A stretch of DNA of 64,000 bases from Bog-473 sp963707835 (GTDB lineage Bacteria > Actinomycetota > Acidimicrobiia > Acidimicrobiales > RAAP-2), in the NCBI GenBank assembly GCA_963707835.1, contig CAVPRI010000001.1:1240001-1304000 (forward strand), read 5' to 3'. The translations under genes and the position numbers were made by a program. Below are positions 56,631 to 64,000 of this stretch, piece by piece; the stretch's first letter is position 1; every line of letters begins with the position of its first letter. The notes under the pieces are model-generated. The model searched no databases. It saw only the letters and a program-made list of their open reading frames with translations, and was not told where the DNA came from.

Positions 56631-58301
56631 TCACGGCGAGCGGGCGACCACCCGACCTGCTTCGAGGCTCACCGATCCATCGCATCGCTCCGCCTCCCGG
56701 GCCCGGTGCGTGATCACCAGCACGCTGCGCGGCCCGGCCGCGACCAACACGCGGCCCAAGAGCTCGTCGGCCAACGCGGGGTCGAGGCCGCTCGTGGGCT
56801 CGTCGAGGATCAGCACGGGCCCCGCGGCCAGGAGCGCACGTGCCACGGCGAGGCGACGCCGTTCGCCGCCCGAGAGAGCGACGCCGTCTTCCCCGACCGG
56901 GGTGTCGAGTCCGGCAGGGAGCTCGGCGACCCATTGGTCGAGGCAGGCCGCCTCGAGCGCGGTCGCCACTTCTGCGTCGGTGGCCCCGGGACGGCCGAGC
57001 GTGAGGTTCTCGCGGAACGAGCCGGCGAACATCTGCGCCCGCTGGTCGGCCAGGGCGTACATGGCGCGGACATCGTCCTGGCGGAGGCGGGCCACGTCGG
57101 AGCCGTCGAGGGCGAGTGAGCCCGCTTCGAGAGGCCAGAAGCGCATGAGCGCGTTGACCAGGCTCGACTTTCCCGCCCCGCTCGAGCCGGTGATGGCCAG
57201 GCTGTGGCCCGCCGGGAGGTCCGCGGTCACGCCGTCGAGGGCTCGTGGGAGGTCGGGCGCGTAGCGGACGCACACCTCGGCAAACGTCACCGCCGGCACA
57301 CCCCGGGGTGTCGGGTCCGGCGAGGACACGTCGTGTATCGGGACCGGCACGTCGGCGAGTGCGAAGAGGCGCTCGGCCGAGGCCCGGACGGCCAGTGCGC
57401 GCGCCATCGCCTGGGGCACACCGGGCACGGTCTCGAAGGTGGCCAGCGCAGCGAGTGGGAGTACGGCCACCATGACCTGGCCCACATGGTGCGCGGCGAC
57501 GGCGGCGACGGTCACGGCCAGGACACCCGTGACGGCGGCGGCCAGGCAGACCTGGACGAGGACCGTGGCCGTGGCACCGACGCGGGCTTGTCGTCGCTCC
57601 AATGCATCGGAGCGCGCTCCCAGCTCCTCGGCGTCACCCACCCAGGACTCGTGGGCTCCGAATGCGAGGAGCTCCGGCGCGCCGGCCAGGGCGTCGACCA
57701 CGTGGGACGAGAGCTCGCCCGAGAGGGCGGCACGCTCGGGTGCTGCGCCGGCGCGCCAGGTGAGCGCGGCGGGGAGGACCAATGCGATGCCCAGCGGGAG
57801 GCCGAGCGCCAGGGCGGCCCACGGGAGGACAACTCCCACGGCCACCGTTCCGACCACGGCGGCGCCGACGGCGATCCCCGCCGGGAGGGCGGTCCGCAAG
57901 TAGAGGTCCTGGAGGGTGTCGACGTCGTCGACGGCTCGGGCCAGGAGGTCGCCGCTGCGCCATCCGGCCAGCGCTGCAGGCACCCGTGGTGCGAGGCGGT
58001 CGTACAGCCAGACCCTCCACGTGGTCAGGGCGCGCAGCGCGGCGTCGTGACCGACCAGGCGTTCGGCGTAGCGCAGCGGTCCGCGCAGGAACGCCAGCAC
58101 CTCCACGAGGGCCAGGATTCCGACCAGGGCATTCAGCCCGGGTCGCAGCGCCGCCCGGCCGACGACGTAACCGGATCCGGCGAGGAGGCCGATGGTGGCC
58201 AGGGCCGAGGCCAGACCCAGCAGCCCGGCGAGGGTCAGTCGCCCGTAGGGGGTGCCGGGCTCGGCCAGGACGCGTCGCACCGACGAGCGGGCTGCGGTCA
58301 C
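56631..58301 (-). CDS. cydC: ABC exporter subunit CydC
   Basis: 556 residues: a TM domain of six helices (LTLAGLLGLASALATIGLLAGSGYVV and onward) and an ABC domain with ITGSSGAGKSSLVNAL (Walker A), DGVALSGGERRRLAVARALL (signature) and PVLILDEPTSGLDPAL. With CydD it forms the heterodimeric transporter needed to assemble cytochrome bd. GTG 58301 overlaps the cydD stop by GTGA. No cydAB is in the window. Confidence 0.9.
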   Translation of the reverse strand: MTAARSSVRRVLAEPGTPYGRLTLAGLLGLASALATIGLLAGSGYVVGRAALRPGLNALVGILALVEVLAFLRGPLRYAERLVGHDAALRALTTWRVWLYDRLAPRVPAALAGWRSGDLLARAVDDVDTLQDLYLRTALPAGIAVGAAVVGTVAVGVVLPWAALALGLPLGIALVLPAALTWRAGAAPERAALSGELSSHVVDALAGAPELLAFGAHESWVGDAEELGARSDALERRQARVGATATVLVQVCLAAAVTGVLAVTVAAVAAHHVGQVMVAVLPLAALATFETVPGVPQAMARALAVRASAERLFALADVPVPIHDVSSPDPTPRGVPAVTFAEVCVRYAPDLPRALDGVTADLPAGHSLAITGSSGAGKSSLVNALMRFWPLEAGSLALDGSDVARLRQDDVRAMYALADQRAQMFAGSFRENLTLGRPGATDAEVATALEAACLDQWVAELPAGLDTPVGEDGVALSGGERRRLAVARALLAAGPVLILDEPTSGLDPALADELLGRVLVAAGPRSVLVITHRAREAERCDGSVSLEAGRVVARSP

Positions 58302-60029
58302 GCCGGCGCACTCACGGGAAAGGCGGTGGCGCCCGAGACGTCGACCACCGCGTCGAATCGGGGCAGGAGGACCGGTTCGTGTGCCGCCACGATCACGGTC
58401 CGGCCGCCGATCCAGGGCTCGAGCGCCGGGGCCAGGCGCCGCACAGTGGGGGGGTCCAGGGAGGCCGTGGGCTCGTCGAGCAGGAGCACCGGCGCCGGGC
58501 ACAAGAGGGCACGGGCCAGCGCGACCCGCTGACGCTCGCCCCAGCTCAGGGTGAGGCCGTCGTGGCCCAGGGCCGTGCCGAGGCCGGCCGGCAGGGTGTC
58601 GAGGAGCGCAGAAAGGCCCACCGCGCCGAGGACACCGGCCAGCTCCTCGTCGCGAGCATCGGGTGCCCCGAGGCGCAGGTTCTCCGCCAGCGTGGCGTTG
58701 AAGAGGTGTGGTCGCTGGGGGAGCCAGGCGAAGTGGTGGCGCCATTGCGACGGTGTCTCCGACCCACTGGTCCTGTTGTCGAAGGACATGACGCCGCCGG
58801 CTGGCTCGACGAAACGGAGCAGGGCGGCGAGCACGGTCGACTTGCCGGACCCCGACGGACCGGTGAGCGCCAGGCGCGTGCCCACCGGGACGACCAGGGA
58901 GCACGCGTCGAGCGCGGGACGGTCCCGGTCCGCGGTACTGCACCCGGAGCCCCTCGATGCGCAGGGTCCCGACCGGGTCGTTCCGGGGTGGCCTCAGGGA
59001 CAGGTTCGGGGCGGGGCGTTCGGGACCCGGCACCTCGGGAGGGCCGGCCAGTACCTCGAGCACGCGGCCCGCGGCGGCCTGGCCTTCGGCGCTGGCGTGA
59101 AACTCGGCACCGGCCCGGCGCAGCGGGATGAAGATCTCAGGAGCCACGAGGAGCACGGCCAGGGCGGTCTGCAGGCTGAGCTCCCCCCAGAGCAGGCGCA
59201 ACCCGAGCACCATGGCGACCAGGCCGACCCCGAGACCGGCGATCATGTCCATCGAGAGCGAGGACAGGAACGCCACCCGCAGTGTCTGGACGGTGGCCGT
59301 GCGGACCCCCTCGGTCGCTGCGGCCACCTCACGACGTCCCTGGCCCTCACGGCCGAACGAGCGAAGGGTGGGGAGCCCCTCGACCAGGCGGAGGAAACGC
59401 CCGGCCAGCGAGGAGAGCGTGCGCCATTGTCGCTCGGCGCGCGCCGCCGCCTCCCGCCCGAAGTGGATCATGGTGACCGGGACGGCGACCACGAGTGCCA
59501 CCACCACCAGGAACGAGAGCCAGTCCTGCCAGAGCACCCAAACCAGCAGCAGCGCGGGGACGACGGCCGCGGTGGCGGCCTGCGGCAGGTAGCGGGCGTA
59601 GTAAGCGTGCAGGGACCGCAGGCCTCGCGTGGCGGTCACCGACAGTTCCCCGGTGCGCTGCTCCGAGAGCCACCCCGGGCCCCGCTCGAGGGCGCGGCGC
59701 AGCAGCTGGCCGCGCAGCGTCGACACCACTCGGTCGGCCGTGGCGTGCGAGACCAGATCCCCGACGGCGTGCAGGGCCGCCCGTGCCACGATGGCCACGC
59801 CGACCACGGCGATCGCCGGCCACACCGCGTGAAGCGGCGCGCCGTGCAGCAGCGAGCGTTGGACGGCATGGGCCAGTGCCACGGCCGCGACCACGACGAG
59901 CACCGCTCCGGCCGCGGCCAGGAGCATCGAGGCAGTGGCAGCCCACCGGAGACCCGGGACCCGGGATGCCAGCACGGGGTCGACGAGTCGGGGACGAGCC
60001 CGAGGGGCAGGGCGTTCGGTGCCGACCAC
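58298..60029 (-). CDS. cydD: ABC exporter subunit CydD (frameshifted)
   Basis: About 576 residues. TM domain in the first frame (AATASMLLAAAGAVLVVVAAV, TADRVVSTLRGQLLRRALERGPGW, LRVAFLSSLSMDMIAGLGVGL). The frame breaks near 58928-58940, just before the ABC domain, and continues RPALDACSLVVPVGTRLAL, TGPSGSGKSTVLAALL, LSWGERQRVALARALLCP and LLLDEPTASLDP. Repairing one base restores a normal CydD. GTG 60029 lies 8 nt after a TAGCAT box that overlaps the divergent promoter. Confidence 0.88.
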
Positions 60030-60037
60030 GGCGCCCG

Positions 60038-60047
60038 ATGCTACGGT
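60038..60047. promoter_or_regulatory. Overlapping divergent -10 boxes for cydD and the DLH gene
   Basis: ATGCTACGGT contains TAGCAT on the minus strand (60038-60043), 8 nt before the cydD GTG, and TACGGT on the plus strand (60042-60047), 6 nt before ATG 60054. The boxes share TA, and the 24-bp intergenic gap leaves room for only one polymerase. Confidence 0.55.
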
Positions 60048-60053
60048 CCGCCC

Positions 60054-60905
60054 ATGGCGTCGGGCGACGCGGGGCGGTGGGCAGCTGCTCTCGAGGGTTT
60101 CGCGCCGGGTTCCTTCGAGGCCGGCGGCACGCGGCGCCACGTCTACCGGATCGGTTCGGGGCCCGCGGTGATCGTGATCAGCGAGATGCCCGGCATCACG
60201 CCGGCGGTGGCCCAGTTCGCCCGCCGGGTGGCCGCGGCCGGATGCACGGCGGTGCTCCCTGTCCTCTTCGGCCAGCCGGGCCGGCCGGCCAGCGCCGGCT
60301 ACGCCGCGCGCTCCATCGCGTCGGCATGCGTGTCCCGGGAGTTCGTCGCCTTTGCTCTCGGGCGGGCCAGCCTGGTCACGGTCTGGCTGCGTGCCCTGTG
60401 CGCCGAGGAACACGAGCGGTGCGGTGGCCCGGGAGTGGGCGTGATCGGCATGTGCTTCACCGGGGGCTTCGCCCTGGCCATGATGGTCGACGACGTCGTC
60501 GTGGCACCGGTGCTCAGCCAGCCGTCGCTGCCTTTCCCGATCTCGAGGCGTCACCGGGCCGATCTCGGGATTCCGCCGGCCGATCTTGGCCGGGTCAAGG
60601 AGCGGGCCAGATCGGGGACCTGTCTGCTCGGGCTGCGCTTCAGCGGCGACCGCTTCAGCCCCGCGGAGCGGTTCGCCACCCTCCGGCGCGAGTTGGGGGA
60701 CGCCTTCATCGCCGTGGAGATCGATTCCTCTCCGGGGAACCCCGGCGGTCACCCGGCGCGTGCCCACTCGGTGCTGACCGAGGACCTCGACGATCGCCCG
60801 GGGGCCCCCACGCGCCAGGCACTGGACCGCACGCTCGCCTTCTTGAGGGAGAGGCTCGGCGTGGGTTGCGGTGCCGGACCCCGCCCCGAGGGGGCTGGGC
60901 CCTAG
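60054..60905 (+). CDS. Dienelactone hydrolase-family protein
   Basis: 283 residues. VIVISEMPGITPAVAQFARRVAAAG is the typical DLH start with the Glu of the active site. The nucleophile is the Cys in GVIGMCFTGGFALAM, and the late His is in GGHPARAHSVLTEDL. It hydrolyses lactones or other small esters. No catechol-pathway genes adjoin it. Confidence 0.85.
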   Translation: MASGDAGRWAAALEGFAPGSFEAGGTRRHVYRIGSGPAVIVISEMPGITPAVAQFARRVAAAGCTAVLPVLFGQPGRPASAGYAARSIASACVSREFVAFALGRASLVTVWLRALCAEEHERCGGPGVGVIGMCFTGGFALAMMVDDVVVAPVLSQPSLPFPISRRHRADLGIPPADLGRVKERARSGTCLLGLRFSGDRFSPAERFATLRRELGDAFIAVEIDSSPGNPGGHPARAHSVLTEDLDDRPGAPTRQALDRTLAFLRERLGVGCGAGPRPEGAGP

Positions 60906-60930
60906 CCGTCTCCTTGTGGTGTGAGCCAGC

Positions 60931-61677
60931 TCAGCGGAGGTCCTCCGTGATCTGCCGCAGGTCGTGGCCACCCTGGGACTGGGCGGCGCGGGCATTCCGC
61001 TCCGACGAGGTCGCGGGCAACAGGAGGCCGTGGTCGGTGTTCCACTGCGATGGGGTGAAGGCCAGGACGGCCGTCGCCGCGCCGCTGGAGTTCGTCGTCG
61101 CCGTGGTGATCTGCGCGGCGAGGTCGGCGAGCAGCGGCTGGAGGAGGGCCTGGTTCGTCGTCGTCACGTGCGTCTGGGCCTTGGCTTCGTCCGCGGCCAG
61201 CGCCGGGATGGTGGTGGCCGTCATGCGGTCCGCGCCGGCGGCGAGATGTGCGGCAGGGAGCACCAACGCGAAGACGCGGTAGCCGCCGAAGATGCTCGAG
61301 AAGTCCTGCGCCGCCTGCTGCACCGTGGTGTCGCTCGCGATCTTCTGACCCAGCTGCTGCAAGGGCACGATGTCGGCTCCGAGGTACGCGCCGAGCGCGG
61401 CCTTCCCCGACCCCAGATCCGCAGCTCCCGAGAGCCGCGCCAATCCGGCGTTCAGGGCGTCGAGCCGAGCGGTGATGTCGGCCGCCGCCCTGGCCTTGAT
61501 GCCCGAAAGGGTGGCTGGCGTCACGTCTGAGCCGGTAGTGCCCGATCCCGACGGAACAGCGGGAGCAGCCGCTCCGGCCGGGACCGGCCCGGCCACGGCG
61601 AGCGTGGCGGTGGCGATGCCCGCCACGGCACCGAGCAGGGTGAAGCGGAGACGGAGAACGCGACGAGGGCGCGGCAT
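60931..61677 (-). CDS. Secreted helical protein
   Basis: 248 residues from ATG 61677 (AAAGGGG upstream). Signal peptide ~8-38 (LRFTLLGAVAGIATATLAV, then AGAAAP). The mature part is long and helical (LSGIKARAAADITARLDALNAGLARL, TTTNQALLQPLLADLAAQI), with no Cys and no enzyme motif. The family is not recognised. The two-component system lies divergently upstream and could control it. Confidence 0.7.
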   Translation of the reverse strand: MPRPRRVLRLRFTLLGAVAGIATATLAVAGPVPAGAAAPAVPSGSGTTGSDVTPATLSGIKARAAADITARLDALNAGLARLSGAADLGSGKAALGAYLGADIVPLQQLGQKIASDTTVQQAAQDFSSIFGGYRVFALVLPAAHLAAGADRMTATTIPALAADEAKAQTHVTTTNQALLQPLLADLAAQITTATTNSSGAATAVLAFTPSQWNTDHGLLLPATSSERNARAAQSQGGHDLRQITEDLR

Positions 61678-61828
61678 GGGCACCCCTTTCCTCAGTGTCG
61701 TGGTGGCGCTGCCTTCCCCGTGATGCTGGCCCGAGGCCGTGATCGAGCTGTGGGGCACACATGAGGGTTGTGTGAGGGAGTGCCCGGATCCCCGTCGCGG
61801 GGCCATCGCAGATGGGAGGCTTTGCGGC

Positions 61829-62506
61829 GTGGGCGATGACAACGGAACCGTGGTCGTCGTCGAGGACGACCCCCACATCTCCGATCTGGTCGATCTGTAC
61901 CTGCGGCGAGAGGGCTTCCGGGTCCTTCTGGCCGGGGACGGCGAGAAGGGGCTGAAGCTCGTGGCGCAAGAGGCCCCGGCCATCGTGGTGCTCGACGTTG
62001 GGCTTCCCGGCACCCACGACGGGTTCGACATCTGCCGCGAGCTGCGCGCCCGGGGATCGGTGCCGGTCCTGTTCCTCACGGCTCGCGACGACGAAGTGGA
62101 CCGCGTGCTCGGGCTCGAGCTCGGCGCCGACGACTACCTGGTCAAGCCCTTCTCGCCGCGCGAGCTGGTGGCACGGGTGCGGGCCATCCTGCGCCGGACC
62201 CGTGAGGCACCCCCGCCGGTCGAGGTGGTGGAGGTGGGCGACATCGAGGTGGATCTCCGCCGCCGCGAGGCGCGCCGCGGAGGTGAGGTGGTGGCCCTGG
62301 CCACGAGGGAGTTCGATCTGCTCGCCTACCTGGCACACAACCGGGGCATGGCGCTGTCGCGCCAGCAGCTGCTCGACGGCGTGTGGGGACCCGGGTGGTA
62401 CGGCGACGAGCGCACGGTCGACGTGCATGTGGCCCAGCTGCGCAAGAAGCTCGGTACGGGCCTCGCTCTCGCCACCGTGTGGGGCGTCGGCTACCGGTTG
62501 GGCTGA
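61829..62506 (+). CDS. OmpR-family response regulator
   Basis: 225 residues from GTG 61829 (GGGAGG 9 nt upstream). Receiver domain: VVVVEDDPHISDLVD (acidic pocket), VLDVGLPG (phospho-Asp), LFLTARDDEVDRV and DYLVKPFSPREL (Lys). C-terminal winged helix: LATREFDLLAYLAHN, SRQQLLDGVWG and ERTVDVHVAQLRKKL. The kinase follows 2 bp later. Targets are unknown; the secreted-protein gene is divergent. Confidence 0.93.
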   Translation: MGDDNGTVVVVEDDPHISDLVDLYLRREGFRVLLAGDGEKGLKLVAQEAPAIVVLDVGLPGTHDGFDICRELRARGSVPVLFLTARDDEVDRVLGLELGADDYLVKPFSPRELVARVRAILRRTREAPPPVEVVEVGDIEVDLRRREARRGGEVVALATREFDLLAYLAHNRGMALSRQQLLDGVWGPGWYGDERTVDVHVAQLRKKLGTGLALATVWGVGYRLG

Positions 62507-62508
62507 CC

Positions 62509-63945
62509 GTGCGTCGCCGCCTCATGGTCGCCATGGTCGGCCTGGTCGCCGTGGTGCTGGTGATCGCGGGAGTGGGCAGCCTGCTCCTGACCCGTCACGA
62601 GGCCCGTCGCCAGGCCCAGCAGCAGTTGGTGTCCGAGGCCGACGCACTCACCCACGCGAAGAGCGCCACGCGCTCGGTGGAGGTGCTGCGCCTGGTGCGC
62701 GCCACGCTCAAGCTCGAGAACGCCGACCTGATCCGCATCACCCACGCCGGCACCGTCGTGACCCCCCTCCCGGCCGGACTCGACGCCCAGGATCTCGACG
62801 TGGCCGCAGTGGTGTCGGGACAGACGACGTCGGGACGCACGGGAAGCCTGGTGTACGCCGCCGCCCCGGTCACGGTGTCGAATGCCGAGCGGGTGCGGTT
62901 GCGTCTCGGGGGGACCTTGGCCGTGCTGCTCACGCGTGACGTCGGCGGCGTCGGGCCGAGCTGGGGCTATTTCATCGTGGCGGGCGGCGTGGCCCTGCTC
63001 GTGGCCGCGGTCGTGGCCTGGAAGCTCTCGCAGCGCCTGGCCCGACCCCTGGTGGAGGCCGAGGCGGTCACCGGCCGCATCGCCGCGGGGGAGCTGGACA
63101 GCCGCGTGCCCGCACGGCGCCACGACTATCCGGAGTTCACTTCGCTGGCCGGGTCGATCAACCGCATGGCCCAGAGCCTCGAGGACGGTCGCGCCCGCGA
63201 ACGGCATCTCCTGCTCGCGGTGTCACACGATTTGCGCACCCCGCTCACCTCGATACGGGGGTTCGCCGAGGCGATCGAGGACGGGGCCGTCGAGGACACC
63301 GCGCAGGCAGCCGACGTGATCATCGCCGAGTCCCGCCGGCTGGAGCGCCTGGTGGGAGACCTCCTCGACCTCACGAAGCTCGAGGCGCGTCAGATGTCCA
63401 TCTCGCTGCGACCGACCGATGCCGCTGAGGTGGTCACCACCACCGTGGAGGGGTTCCGCCCGGCCGCGCTCAGGGCGGAGATCGCCCTGTCGGTGCAGGT
63501 CCCCGGGAGCCCGGGGGTCGCGGCGCCAGGAGGCGGTATGCCCGGATCGCCCCCGGCGGTGGACCGGCCGATCGTGGCCGACCCCGACCGCCTGGCTCAG
63601 GTCCTGGCCAACCTGCTCGAGAACGCACTGACCTACGCACGTGCGGCCGTGGGCGTGACTATGGTGCCCCGGCCCGAGGACAGCGCCGCGGTGATCACCG
63701 TGACCGACGACGGGCCCGGGATCGATCCGACCGACCTCCCGCGTGTGTTCGAGCGCTTCTACCAGGCTGACCGCGGCCCCAATCGCCGATTCGGTTCCGG
63801 GCTGGGCCTGGCCATCGCGGCGGAGCTGGTGGCCGCCATGGGCGGGCACGTGAGGGCGGAGTCACCCCTGGGCACGCTCGGTGGCTCGCGTTTCGTCGTC
63901 ACCATGCCGCTCTGGGACGGAGGTGCCTCGCCCCCCCCTCGTTGA
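62509..63945 (+). CDS. Sensor histidine kinase
   Basis: 478 residues from GTG 62509. TM helices ~4-26 and ~155-178 bracket an extracytoplasmic sensor of ~125 residues; HAMP ~178-230 (KLSQRLARPLVEAEAVTGRIAAGEL); H-box LLAVSHDLRTPLTSIRGF; N-box LANLLENALTYA; G1 DDGPGID; F-box RVFERFYQ; G2 GSGLGLAIAAEL. It phosphorylates the adjacent regulator. The signal is unknown. A Pro/Gly insertion (~341-358) lies between the dimerisation and ATP domains. Confidence 0.92.
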   Translation: MRRRLMVAMVGLVAVVLVIAGVGSLLLTRHEARRQAQQQLVSEADALTHAKSATRSVEVLRLVRATLKLENADLIRITHAGTVVTPLPAGLDAQDLDVAAVVSGQTTSGRTGSLVYAAAPVTVSNAERVRLRLGGTLAVLLTRDVGGVGPSWGYFIVAGGVALLVAAVVAWKLSQRLARPLVEAEAVTGRIAAGELDSRVPARRHDYPEFTSLAGSINRMAQSLEDGRARERHLLLAVSHDLRTPLTSIRGFAEAIEDGAVEDTAQAADVIIAESRRLERLVGDLLDLTKLEARQMSISLRPTDAAEVVTTTVEGFRPAALRAEIALSVQVPGSPGVAAPGGGMPGSPPAVDRPIVADPDRLAQVLANLLENALTYARAAVGVTMVPRPEDSAAVITVTDDGPGIDPTDLPRVFERFYQADRGPNRRFGSGLGLAIAAELVAAMGGHVRAESPLGTLGGSRFVVTMPLWDGGASPPPR

Positions 63946-64000
63946 GCGCGACCGGCGGTGGTCTGTTACGTTCCGGCCCGAGGTCGCCCCTCGGACGGAG
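63946..64000. other. Downstream end of window
   Basis: No gene begins within these 55 bp. TGTTACGTT resembles an extended -10 element for a gene beyond the window. Confidence 0.3.

Noticed and set aside
56631..60995. A single 1454-residue minus-strand frame over cydC and cydD
   Set aside because: It is an open-frame artefact of high GC: its first ~320 residues are antisense to the dienelactone hydrolase gene and its middle crosses the cydD frameshift. CydD and CydC are separate proteins with a GTGA overlap.

Overview
This is a high-GC actinobacterial chromosome segment; I place it most plausibly in the Acidimicrobiia. Support: GTG starts are frequent, neighbouring genes often overlap by GTGA or ATGA, many starts lie 6-8 nt downstream of a TANNNT -10 box with no Shine-Dalgarno (leaderless mRNAs), and the families present (PPOX/F420-type oxidoreductase, DUF2510, DinB/DUF664, LysM-BTAD regulator, CydDC) are actinobacterial. 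No rRNA, CRISPR array or phage module was seen. One tRNA gene, tRNA-Val(TAC), is present.

Layout. 1-2.5 kb: end of a surface/pilus cluster (Ig-repeat protein and a PilX-like protein with TIG domains). 2.9-10.6 kb: a minus-strand run (ddl, UvrD-type helicase, GlcD-type 2-hydroxyacid oxidase, ThDP-dependent 2-keto-acid enzyme) with murF divergent from ddl; ddl and murF serve peptidoglycan precursor synthesis. 10.6-14.7 kb: a membrane LysM/winged-helix/BTAD regulator, a membrane-anchored Thr-rich protein and an HTH protein. 14.8-17.2 kb: small proteins, an inositol-monophosphatase-family enzyme and tRNA-Val. 17.2 to about 31 kb: an accessory zone of visibly lower GC, starting at a 12-bp tandem duplication of the tRNA 3' end, with a decapitated ABC ATPase, an IS256-family element, truncated DUF899, TauE/SafE and SRPBCC genes, and many small or membrane proteins. 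31-42 kb: a patchwork of single-gene enzymes and stress proteins (VOC, hydrolases, Mug, HtrA, DinB, PPOX, SRPBCC, a secreted HNH-like nuclease, amidohydrolase). 42-64 kb: core-like genes: TMEM175-like channel, Kef-type antiporter, class-III aminotransferase with an HpnA-like epimerase, EttA, NRDE protein, methyltransferase, Lrp/AsnC, SulP, EEP hydrolase, a Nudix/zinc-ribbon/histidine-phosphatase/DUF2889 operon, cydDC, dienelactone hydrolase and an OmpR-type two-component system.

One property affects the whole annotation. At least fourteen conserved genes or gene remnants, including murF, uvrD, cydD, mug, htrA, an amidohydrolase and the ThDP enzyme, carry single-base frameshifts, several at C/G runs, while homology continues cleanly in another frame. 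I read most of these as residual assembly indels, not pseudogenes, and give each such gene one span across its frames. The most interesting biology is the LysM-to-SARP transmembrane regulator, the compact divergent leaderless promoters with overlapping -10 boxes, and the tRNA-linked plasticity region with its recurrent intergenic motifs.
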